Assembly (NCBI RefSeq): GCF_007655135.1
Contig: NC_045129.1
Coordinates: forward strand, 3,038,001 to 3,102,000
Direction: 5' to 3'
DNA: 64,000 bases
Source of the DNA: Punica granatum
Taxonomy: Eukaryota > Streptophyta > Magnoliopsida > Myrtales > Lythraceae
Shown: piece after piece, positions 45,839-57,243 of the stretch
Position numbering within the stretch: position 1 is the stretch's first letter
Layout of the letters: every line of letters starts with the position of its first letter
Notes under the pieces: generated by a model
What the model saw: the letters and a program-made list of their open reading frames with translations, nothing else
The model's database searches: none
Told to the model about the DNA's origin: nothing
Made by a program: the position numbers and the translations under genes

Positions 45839-48800
45839 TTACCCATCAAAAAAGAGATCTGTTTTGTGATGTTGAATCAGCTTGCTGCAGCCAGAAAAGT
45901 TGATTCTCCTAACCCAAGGTGACTCATTGGAATGAAAATCTAATATGATGGACAAAGACGGAAAGCCTTGTAGAGATTCACAACCTTCTGCAAATAAATG
46001 AGTTATGTTCTGTAGAAGCTCGGGAATTTCTTGGAGGTCCCTGCAACTCTCCAAGTTAAGCTGTTGTAACTTTGTGAATCTGCTGATGCTTGCAGGGAGA
46101 CATGTAACTTTTGTTTCCTGAGAGATTCAAGTACATCAATTTGGACTGACAATGAAGACCCTTCAGGAAAATATACATCAATCTGGACTCACAATGAAGA
46201 CCCTTCAGGAAAGTAACCTTTGATAAGCTGCACCTCTCGAAATCCATGTAAAAAAGTCAGGAAATGCCAATGACTGTGAGTTGTCGGGAGAATTACTAGT
46301 CGCCTCCTGATGTTCAGGGAATTCATCTAGTTCAGAGCAACCACTCAGAATGATGCACTCGAGTTGCTGCAACTTGTAAACAAATACTACCGGGAATATA
46401 CTTGAGCTTCTTGTGGTTCTTGAGGCGCGACTCCTTCAGTCCAACAAGATCACCGAAAGAAGCAGGCAGTTCATGGATGGCAGTTCTTCTAGAGAGAGTT
46501 CCTTCATGCCCTTCACTTCCACCAGAACATCAGGAAACTTTGAAAGCACTGAACAGCCTTTAAGGACAAGGCTCTGAAGTAGTTCTGATTTCAGGCTTCT
46601 TGGATAATTGCTAAGACTAGAGCAGTTAGAGAAATTCAAATGAATTAGCTTATCGAGATGACTGAGGGAGTCATGAACATCCACCAAACTTTGACATCCT
46701 TTGGCATCTACTCGCTCAAGATTCTGCATTGAAGATACATCTGGGACTTGGATCAAGTGTGTGCAGTAGCTGAAGTTGATGAACTTGAGATTTCTGTAGA
46801 GCTGGAAGCACGAATTTGTTTTAGTATATCTGTTTCCTTTCTCGAGGGATGAAAACTTAGCTCTCTTTGTGCAGAAAAAGCTGATGAAAGGGGAAATAAA
46901 ATGCTTCTTTCACTTGAAAATCCAGAATACTGGAAATGTGCTAGAAAAGACCAAGAAAAGAGATCTGTAAAAGATACAGAGTACCCGAAACTCCTGTCCC
47001 AGAAGCCAGATGCTGCTTCTAGCCATGCATGGTCCAGCAAGCTTCTTCAGACCCGAACAGAATGGGAGAGAGAGCGAAGTGTATTTGGGCCACTCGAGCC
47101 ACCTTAGTTCATTTGTGAAACATATGGCGGTGCAACCAAATCTAGATAAATGCCTTCGATCTTGTTTGTTGCCTGTAAAAAGGTTAAAAAGTAATGTTGA
47201 TTTGCAAAAAAACAAGAACTTGTGAGGAATCTAATGAGAAGTAGTTTCTGAGTTTATCATACTGTGTCTTCTGTTAGCACACGAAGAACATCCTCACGGA
47301 ACCATAATCGACTCCTCTCACCTGGTTCTTGAGGAGACTCCTGCCTAACGATTTCCTTACCCATTTCTTCAATCATGTCATGCATCTACACCTTCTCAAG
47401 CTCAATAGTTAAGAGAGACCTATCCACGTGAACTCAGATCCCATTTTCTGGGTAAAGATCACAGCATTTCAGTATTTCTTTCACACGATCAACATGCTCT
47501 CCCCTAAAGAAACAAGCGAGGTCCAAGAAAATGGTCTTCTCATAGTCATCCAAGACATCGAAACTTATCTCAAGTATAATAAAGATACCCCCAACTTTTC
47601 TATTGCACATCTCCATACTGACTCGCTCCGATCATGGAGAAACGAGCCCAAAACATTAATGGCCAAAGGAAGTCCTTTGACATGATCCACCACATTGTAC
47701 GAGAGCTGTCTATAATCTTCCTCTGGAACCGTATTCCGGAAGGCAGCTGAAGAGAAAAGCCACAAAGAAGCACGTCGATCCAAAGGCTTAACCTTATATG
47801 ATTTTTCTACTCCGTGAGACACTAGCGAGTGCTCATCTCTTGTGGTAATGATGATTCTACTACCAGGACCATACCAAATCAAGTTCCTCGGAAAGTGTTT
47901 CCAATTGATGCAAACGGTCCACATCATCAATAACAATGAGGACTTTTTTATGGCAAAGAATATTTCTTATCATGGCAATCCCTCGATCAACATTTCCAAG
48001 ATTCATATCAACATCCAGCATCATCCCAGAAAGAAGAGCCTTCTGCAGCTGAAGTAGGCCACTCTGAGAAAACTTCTCGCAGGTTTCCCGAACATTGGCA
48101 AGGAAGATGCTTTGCTCAAGGCTTTTGCAATAGTAGTCTATCCTATCCCTCCAAGTCCACAAATTCCTAGCATCTGCACATCTTCTGACTTGATATCTAG
48201 TAAGGGATGCATATAATTCAGATGGCAGTCCATCCCAAACAATTTGTCCGGAGCATATAAAGGCTTGCGATTCAAATCATTTGATACCAGCTGGACAATT
48301 TTCCGAAATTACCACCATCTCCCGCCTGTAAATTAAAAGAAGTGATGAGTTGCGATAGGACTAGTTGATTCCCTAATCTTCGCGACCCATCACAGCAAAA
48401 CTGCATCTAGATCATTATGAATTATCAAGAAACAGTTCCCATTCCATCGTCAGCTAAACTACTTTTTTTGCTGAATTCATCAGCTAAAATACTGCTCCTC
48501 TTTTAACAGTCCAAAAGTTGAAATTGGTCGAGCTTTAACATCAATGAGGGTACTGGATCATCACAGTCTTAACGACGATAATGCCACATTCTGTCCGAAT
48601 GGACTAATGCATCTCGGATTGACCATGTACTGTGGCTGAGACTAGATATATATATGAATTTCCCGATCAGCAAGTAAATGCCAGCCCGAGATCGAGGATG
48701 CCTTGGTTAGAGCTCTCTTCTACCGCTTCACCTTCTCATGATCCCATCCCAGCCTGTCTTCTTGATGAGCCAAAGCCTCCCCGACATTCCCTGACTGCCT

Positions 48801-49105
48801 TCTCACATCGGATGGCTCCACATAGTAGAACACTGGCAGCACTCTCTGACCGGACGATTTCCTGCACTCAAGGATCTTGACCAGTTAGTCCAGGGACCAA
48901 CTAGAAGAGGCATAGTTCGGTGAGAGGACCACGATTGAGATCCTCGATTTCTCGATAGCATCAAGGATCTAGGACGCGATCTCTTCCCCTCCCCTGAGTC
49001 CCTCCTCATCTATGACAATTAGCCGGATGCCGACATGGGCTCAGAGCAGACAGCTTCTCCAGGAGGCAGAGGCATTGGCAGAGCCGACGTAGTCTCTTCT
49101 GCAAG
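45839..49105 (-). pseudogene. TNL2 pseudogene (TIR-NB-LRR)
   Basis: Decayed relative of TNL1 in the same orientation. TIR at about 48660-49020: IDEEGLRGGEEIAS then stop, SRISIVVLSPNYASSSWSLD then stop, VLPVFYYVEPSDVRRQSGNV. NB-ARC at 47265-48230: the P-loop reads GICGLGGIG then TAG (48138-48140) where the essential Lys should be, then TTIAKA; KVLIVIDDVDRLHQLETL; a frameshift; SRIIITTRDEHSLVSHGVEK; GLPLAINVLGSFLHD; a TAG directly before a normal MHD (47377-47388). LRR at 45839-47160 in several frames: NLERVDAKGCQSLVDVHDSL, LLQSLVLKGCSVLSKFPDVL, CRDLQEIPELLQNITHLFAE. At least three stops and several frameshifts; no protein of useful length. Useful as a reference for TNL1, as it keeps Trp and MHD where TNL1 has a stop and MHG. 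Confidence 0.87.
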
Positions 49106-49443
49106 AACAGAGAGTCAACTCTGACTGATCAGTAATCATGGGTTTTAAGGAATGTAATCATTGACCGCGTTGACCCCAACAATAACAGGACAAAAAAAGG
49201 GAAAAAAGAACAGGGGCGAGTAAAAAAAGAAAAGGGAGCATTGAGAGACATTCCTCAAACTAGAGGGGCCAAAATACAAATATTTAAAATGTATAGAACC
49301 CCAAAAAAAGAGCATAAACCCTCGAGCCTGGAGGGAGCTCGAAGAAGGAGGAGGAGGAGAAGCAGCAGCAGCTGCTCCGGGAGCTCAGTTCGGTTCAGTT
49401 ATTCTTTGGTTTCTTGTCTTGGGCAGATACAGGAGGAGTGAAA
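49106..49443. promoter_or_regulatory. Short spacer between TNL2 5' end and RPS16
   Basis: About 340 bp lie between the minus-strand TNL2 remnant and the plus-strand RPS16 start, so both once shared this promoter region. AAACCCT at 49317-49323 is telo-box-like, as common before plant ribosomal protein genes. The leader has a GGAGGAGGAGGAGAAG purine stretch at 49345-49362. Confidence 0.5.
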
Positions 49444-51901
49444 AATGGTGGTGAGGATCCGATTGTCGAGATTTGGGTGCAAGAACAAGCCCTTCTACCG
49501 GGTCATGGCGGCTGATAGCAGGTCCCCAAGAGACGGCAAGCACCTCGAAGTCTTGGGTTACTACAATCCCTTGCCAGGTCTCATCATCTCTGGGAAAAAC
49601 CTTTAATTTCTTTCAATTTCTCAGCTTATTCCTTGTTTCTATTTCTCTATTAATTACCCTCTTGTCTGTAGACGACTGCTTGAGTGGTAATTTCTTGACT
49701 TTGCATTTTCGCTGTGACGGGAATGTCGGGCGATTCGTGCATCAAAAAGCTTGATTTTTTGGGGATTTCTTGGTTTCGCGGAGAATTTGAAACACTAATG
49801 GGGTAGCGTTCATTTCCTATGCATTCTGTTTTGTTTATGTTTTGGTTTACTGGGGATTTCTCGATTTCTCAATTTCTCGTTCTTTAATGTTGGGCATTCA
49901 CGGTTTTGTGTTCTCGATTGTCGTCGTGTTTATGGATGTTCGGTGGTGTGAGAATTTCTTTATTTATTTATTTTATTTTTCATTCCTTAGTTAGTGTTGG
50001 TTAAATCATGGCTGGTAATCGGAAGTAGAACTGGCAATGTTCAGTTTGGAGGGCAAATTTAAAGCAGGGCCAGTTGGTGAATAGTGGATGATTAGCAAAG
50101 TTTAAAAGATGTCTGAAATTTGAGAAGAGTTTGGAAGTTAAAAGCAATGACGATTTCTTCAAAGCATGGGGTGGTATTGATTTTTCTTCTTCTTCTTCTT
50201 TTTTTTTTTTGGGTGCTGTTTCCGTGGCCTGTTTATTATGCGGGTGACTGTGGAAGCTGCAGACTGGTTCCTGGGCTGTTTCAGTTTCTTCAGTTAGTGG
50301 TTGAGATTGCATTGAGTATTGGTCTTGATGCTCCGGCTATAAAAATTCAGGACAACTGTTTTCAATTTGATTCGATTGTAGGGGAACTAGAAATTCAACT
50401 CAACCTATAATTTTTTTCTAAATAACCACTAAATTGGTTTCTCGCTTGATTGAGGGAGAAGGCCTGTCGCTATGTGTGATTGTTGGCAACATCTATTTGT
50501 GATTCTTTTCATCCATGCATAGCGTGTATCTGTGGTTGTTAAAGTTGTACGAGATTAGTCAATTCCCATGGAAGAATTTTTTGCTCTCATGGGTGAATTG
50601 GTATTCAAGTGAGAATCACATTTTGAGATCAAATTATGAGTAGCCTGTGCTGTTAATTACAGCCATAATGCCCATAAATTATATGGATGGTGGCCATATG
50701 CCATTAACTGTGAACTGTTCTTAAACTTTTGTCTCTCTGTCCAGGTCAAGATGGTGGTAAACGTATGGGATTAAACTTCGACAGAGTGAAGTAAGTTATC
50801 CTTTTAATCTTTCTTTGTTTTCTTGTATGGTGGGCTTTACTTGTGATCATTCAATTAAATATGCTTAAGAGTCTGCATATTTGTTGTTTAAAAACAAGCT
50901 TCTGACTCCTAAAGGGATCATTTTTCATGGAAAAATGCATTGCTAAGTTTTGTTCCGTTGGCTTATCCCTAGATCTCATCCTTTCACTTCTCATTTAGTG
51001 CAACGGAACACATGTAGCTGCAAGTTGTATGAGCCATAATGCAAAGAACTTTTATATCTAAATTATCTACCCAAGCTCTTGAGAAAGAAGTGGACTTTCC
51101 CCCATCTCTTGTTTTTCTGAAGAAAAAGATTGCTATTCCTTCTTTTGGAGAAGATTCTTCGATTCTTATCGTAACAAATTTCTTATTCATTCGTCATGTG
51201 AGTTTATTTTCCTAGTCCATGCCGAGGATTATACTGATGTACCGACCACTTTTTCCAGCTGTACAGAAGCTGCTTCTGGTGCATTGCTCTGAACATCGCC
51301 TTGAATGAAAGTGATCTTGATACTTTCCTGTTTGTCCCTTCTCATACTTCATCAATCTTTCAGTATCTATTTGTCTATAGAACAGTCAAGCTCGCTTCTG
51401 TCAAAATCACATAATTTCAATGCAATGCGACCAAAATTAATGGAGAAAGGCTCGGCGTTTAATTTGTTTTAACACTGCCAGGACGAATGAGCTTGAAATT
51501 GCTTGGAGTTGCTTTTGATTTCTGCAATGATTAGCCTACGGCGAATATGTCCTGATTTAGGCTATTTAATCCAACGGGTGCAGCAGAATATATATGTAAA
51601 TTTCAAGAAAAGGCCTGATCTTGCCCCCCTACACCCCCATATGGCGTCATAATGCTTTATGTTTCTTTCACCGTGCAGGTACTGGCTCTCAGTTGGGGCT
51701 CAGCCTTCAGACCCTGTGCAGCGGATTCTCTTCAGAGCAGGCTTTCTGCCTCCACCACCGATGGTGGCGATGGGCCGGAAAGGCGGGCCACGAGACACTC
51801 GGCCCGTTGACCCGTTGACTGGACGCGTCATAACTCCTGATAAGCCTGTCAAGCCAGACGAGCCTGCGGAGGAAAATGCAAACGCTGAGACTGCAGAGTG
51901 A
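49444..51901 (+). CDS. RPS16: Organellar ribosomal protein S16 (bS16)
   Basis: Component of the small ribosomal subunit in mitochondria and/or plastids; nuclear copies in plants replace organellar rps16. Three exons: 49444-49577, 50745-50789 and 51679-51901; 402 nt, 133 aa. The start [20 protein letters not shown] has the invariant S16 N-terminus with no extra presequence, as in Arabidopsis RPS16-2, whose N-terminal part acts as targeting signal. Then [20 protein letters not shown], the short second exon [16 protein letters not shown], and [20 protein letters not shown]. The C-terminal tail ([20 protein letters not shown] and an acidic end) extends beyond the bacterial length of about 80. Introns are 1,167 and 889 bp and contain no other gene. 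Confidence 0.95.
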
Positions 51902-53853
51902 AGCTTCCCATTTGCTGCATTCATCGAGATTTTCTTGTTAGGTACTGTCAGTATAATTTTTTTTTTTTTTTGGGCTTAATGTTAGTATCATGTGTTTAAT
52001 CTATGACTATTTCTCAACATCACATACGTGGATCGTGTAGCTTGTGCTCCCGGGCTCATGAGCCTTGTTTCACCGGTCAGTCATCCCTGTATGTGTGAAA
52101 TAATCGTTGTCCTTTGTCGCCATTTATCATATGGCCATAGAGATTCACAAACATCTTGCATTTGTGGTGACAACTCATATAGACAAAGCCGTCTCCATTT
52201 TCTCCTGTCAACAACATTTTGAACGATTTGATCCATCTCACCTACGCCTAGTGGTCCTGGTCCAAAAGGATTGCGGACTGGAACAATCTCAGCCATTAAT
52301 CGGTATTTATGATGTGTAGTTGTCCACCGAATCAATTCGTATTGGACCCGATACTTTGATGGGCAATAGTATAGCCAACAGGCCACTCCCGACCCGGGGC
52401 CTTGTTGCTATCACCGACTTATGAACCGGTGCTTCTTTCATAAAATTGTACGAGATGAACGCGAGAAATCGATTGCCCAACCTCGAAATGAACAAAAGCA
52501 AACCAAAATTCTCAGGTTAAGGCAAGATGGTTCTGTGATTTTGAAAAGCATAAGCTGAGGAGAAGTAGCTATCATTATCAACAAAGGCCAAATAAGGCCA
52601 AAAGATGTCGCCATCGGTTAAGATTAGTTGAAAGCTTTTCCTTACTTTTTTGGGTAATGCCCGCTTCCTCGAAGCCGGGCAAGGAAATTGGTATCCATGG
52701 TCACATTCCGAGAACCATCCTGATCCGATAGTTGAAACATACGTAGGAGCACTTCAAACAAAATCAGGCATAATTTTCGATATCGTGATAATTCAAGTCT
52801 AGGATGCGACGGGGTAACTGGTCAAAATGAACAGGTTCAATCACATCCTATGATACGTGTGATTGATTTATGACTGGTGGAATTCGAAAGAAGAATCCCA
52901 GGATCGAACAGGAAAGATTTTACAGGTTGGCTTGAATTTGATGGCGGCGCACGCATTGGTACTAATTTTCAACTGCTCGGTTATTATATTCGGCGGTTGA
53001 TGCGACATAACTTAAAACAAAAATAATGAGGGATCTAGGAAGAGGAAATCAAACTACATGAGCCCCTGCAGTGTCGGGGTCGGACCGTCCGGAACCGTAA
53101 GATATTTACGGAAAACTACCCTTTCTTTCTTTACTTGGAAAAAGAAACACGAGAACAATATTAACATGTGCTTCTAGAAGAAGGATCCACAGCCTCTCTG
53201 AAGTAGTGAAGTGTTTGTTTTGGACTTGGAAAATGTACGAGGATCGATCGATCAATCAATTGAGAGAACACTTCTGATTTGAATGCGTCCTTTTAAATTA
53301 GATGCAGGAAAAATTCTTCTATTTCGAATTGAACTCTTCAGCCCTCGTCATGCCGCCCTTCCCAAACCCGAAAAGATGTGGGTCATAGGCCATCCTTCCT
53401 CTTCATCTACTGATAGCACCCTCCTCTTCTCCTCGGGAGGGCCCTACGAGGCGAACGGGGTCCAGGGATATGCTCCGTGATTATCATTTCGATACTTAAG
53501 TCAGCATCTCATCGAGTAGTAGCCTAGAGTATCAATGGCGTCATCCGTGGGATGATTGTGGCAACGTAGCTATGTGCTCAATTTTCCAAATCCCATCTAT
53601 CAGAGAATACGATCAGATATTATAATCCTACGTTAGAGATAGACGAGAGTAAGAAGCACCTTTTTTCCTCCAAAGAGGAGTGTTTTTAAAGCAAAAATCG
53701 TGCAAACCGAGCTCAAAGTGGACGATTTTATCAAAATTATTTTCTTTCTCTGTGTCTCTCTAATATCAGTAAAGCCGATAACTCAACTCAATTATTGCAT
53801 GTTTCATCGTTTTGCCTTTTTTGGAAAATTTGGAAAACAATTCTTCTTGACCA

Positions 53854-53854
<1 letters not shown>

Positions 53855-53884
<30 letters not shown>
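53855..53884. repeat. (AT)n microsatellite
   Basis: About 30 bp of TA dinucleotides followed by a T run. Similar tracts lie at about 2768-2791 (HAT1 intron) and 56144-56174. Confidence 0.85.
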
Positions 53885-53888
<4 letters not shown>

Positions 53889-56137
53889 TTTTTTGGGTGA
53901 AATGCTTTTTCGATGTTGCAGAGAAGATTTGGACCCAATTTCCCGATAAATTTTTTTTGTTTATACCTGGATTATGCCGGTGACTCATAAATCAATTCTT
54001 CTTTTTCTGATTTCCCCGATATTTTAGAATAAAACTGGGATTTTCTTTTCACAATAAAAAAAAAAGCGAGATAAATAGGAAATGAAGTGAAAAATTTCTC
54101 TCTGTCTCTCTCTTTTTTTTGGTGGGTTGCTTGCTTGGAGGAGCTCAGATTCATTGTTCTGGGACCTTTTTACTTCTTCAGCCTAAGCTCCTAAAGTTGT
54201 CACTGTTGTGTTTAATTTCCACATTGATGATGCATTGTGCTACTTTGCCATTGGACCCGGAACTTGTTTATCCTTGTGTCTCGTAAAACATATGATGAAA
54301 GGTCTCAATTCAACCAGAAAGGATACCCTTTTAGGACGACCGAATTCATCATCCTATTTCTCTCATGAAATATACTAGATACATCTAAACAGAACAAGTT
54401 CATTATACTCTCAACTTTTTACACGAACATGTATGAGCGTACAAATTAGGTTTTATATTTTAGAATGAGGAAAAAGATATTTTCCGTCCTATAAATTTAG
54501 CATTCAATCAATTTTGATCATGTGAGATTTAAAACTACCGAATCAGTGCTATAAGTTTTTTTCATAAGATAATTTTAATCTTATAAGTTCTGAAAAAATA
54601 TTTTTTGTCTTATAAGTTGACTTTCAATTAAAATATAATCCTATAAGTTTTGAAAAAGAAAGATATTTTTTTACCCTATAAGTCAATAAATTGACCAAAA
54701 TTGTCTTACGAAGCAAACCTAAAAAATTAATTTGACAATTTTAAAATTTAGAAGATAAAAATTGATCGATAATTAAATTTATAAGAAGAAAAATGTCTTT
54801 TTTAGGTTTTTAGAATGATTATTTCGATGTGAACTGTCAATTGGCTAGGATACACTGATTGAGTTAACCACCCACTAAATATTATATTATTAGCTGGAAA
54901 AGTCCATGCAATGATACTCATTGCTCCCTATATAACTTGCTTGCAATATAGGCCTCTTTCCTTTCCAACTTATAGTATGGACAAGGGAACACGTCAAGTC
55001 CAGTGTTGCTTATAACATGGTGAATTGACCTTTAATTAACCTTGAAGTTAATTATATTTAATAGCTAAGTTCGAATTTATTAAGGAAGAGGTTCACCCGT
55101 AAGAATATAATATAAATTACAAAGATCAATTATTATATGAAGCCATCGGATTGTTAGCATGAAACTTAGTTGCAGCCGTCATTGATGTTTCGATATCACT
55201 TAAACAATTAACTATTCTGCCTTTTCTTTATTCTCTTAATAATTCGTTAAACAATAAAAGGTTCGATGGATCAAATTTACGCATACTTTAAACAATTTAA
55301 TAACTCAAAATAACTCAAAAAATAAATATTATTTGATATACTAAATCATATGTATATTTTTCCAAAATCCCAAGCCATAGATTTGATTAATTATTGCTAA
55401 TAATAAATGTTGAGCTACCCCACCTCCCATAGATTTGGCAAGTATACATTATATATGTATTGGTGCATATATACACATATATATGTATGTGCATAAAGAA
55501 TTAGTAACAAATATTTTATTTGGCAATTCTGTTTATAATAAAATAAAAAAGTTTCTTTTTTTCTTTTTCTTTTTTTTGAAAAGGTCTTGCTTTAATACAA
55601 AGATTAGGTGCTCCCAAAAGTAAACTGCCAGTCAACACCGCCGTCTCTCAAGACCGCCCCTTGATTTCTACGGACGAGAAGAAAAGACTCCGACGACAGG
55701 AGCTCCCAAAACGACGGCGTTGCGGGGTGTGAGATGGGGCGCCCCGATTAATGCGATAATTGTGAGTTGCCCCCTCAAGTTTTCTTGCATTTCGGTTTGC
55801 GCAGAATGTGCACCCTACATATATATTTTTTTTTCGCTGAATATGTGAACCTTATAATTGAGTGAGGTGAATTGTCTCGTTGTACAACGAGAAATTCCAA
55901 CTACAATATGCTAAATTTTACTGACTGGACTAGTCAAGTATCCACATTATGCTAACTAAATTCGGAAAGTAATTATATTATATAATCACGATTTATTTCG
56001 CGTGGAAAATAAGCTGCATGACCCACAGATACATTGATCTTGGAAAACCGATGCACGAGTTGCACTTTTTCTGTAAAGTCAATAAGAGCATCAAGGTTAG
56101 TCATGGCACAAAGTTGAACAAATTTTGGCCATAAAAC

Positions 56138-56173
<36 letters not shown>

Positions 56174-56620
56174 GACAAGAATTACGTGTATACGTTAATG
56201 AAGAATTGAAATATTATTACATCTAAATATGCTATAGATTACGATTCGGATTAAGCGTAACGAAACCGAGAACGGTATATATCGCCTGGAAATATGGTTC
56301 TAGTAACCTAAGCTGTGTACAATGTACGTATGAGTCGAAGTAGACAAAGTATTACTCGATGGACCAAATTGAGAGGCTAGATGAAACTAGAGGGGGCAAA
56401 TCGAGAGAAGGAGCTAAACCCAGAGAAGGGCTTAATTGAAAATAACCTTAATTATGCAAAGAGATTTCATTATGATGGCTATTTCGAGATGTTCGATGTG
56501 CTGATGTACTGGAAAAGTAATATATTTTGAAATTGGACCACCCTTTGAACGCATCTTCTCGACTCATTCTAATTATTGATGTATGTGTCAATCAATATCT
56601 CTGCTGGTTTCGTTATCTTT

Positions 56621-56621
<1 letters not shown>

Positions 56622-56656
<35 letters not shown>
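56622..56656 (+). repeat. Poly-C homopolymer, 35 nt (second)
   Basis: An uninterrupted run of 35 C between T runs. Same length as the run at 14363-14397. Confidence 0.9.
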
Positions 56657-57243
56657 TTTTTTTTTTCTATGGTCTTATGTATTAAAAGAAAATAGAAATG
56701 CGGTCAACTTGGGCGACACATGTTAATGGTTAGAAGAAAACTATATTAACCAATCCGTAATACCTGATGATACGACGCATTCCATATGTTCCTCTCAGGA
56801 CAAAGTCAGAAAATTCGAATTGAAAAATCAATAAGAATAAAAAAATTATATAATTAGAATCAATCAATACTATTTTATAGAACATTGAGAGCCAATTATA
56901 ATGAAAAAGAGAATTATATAACTAATAAAGAAGTACAAGTAACCTCACAATTAATATCGAATAAAAAATTTCTCGATTATCAAGTGAAAACATATATCAC
57001 TGGATTTCACCATCTTCCATCTTAATTAATTCTTAAAGAATAATGGATTGAGCACTTATAGCTACGAATCTTTACTTCTATATGAAATACTACAAGATAT
57101 TTGAGATAAAGATAAAAATAAAATTAAGGGTAAACAAAAATTGATGGCCGTGATTAATGGCCGTTAAATAAATTAGGGCCTTCTTTGGTGCCGCCGGAAG
57201 GGAAAGTAACCCTTTTGAGACAATCAGTCAGAACTGAAGCTTG

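Larger units (their letters stand above)
51902..57243. other. Long intergenic region, no gene recognised
   Basis: About 5.3 kb. RPS16 3' UTR at the left. Segments: 52020-52500 slightly more GC-rich with an open minus-strand stretch of no known family; (AT)n at about 53855-53884; diverged A/T-rich repeats at 54470-54810 with recurring CTTATAAGTT-like words; (TA)n at about 56144-56174; a 35-nt C run at 56622-56656; bHLH 3' flank after about 57000. No tRNA or conserved coding exon found. Confidence 0.5.

Noticed and set aside
52081..52386. A minus-strand 101-codon open frame behind RPS16
   Set aside because: Looks protein-like in places, but no known domain or upstream exon could be identified; too weak to call a gene.
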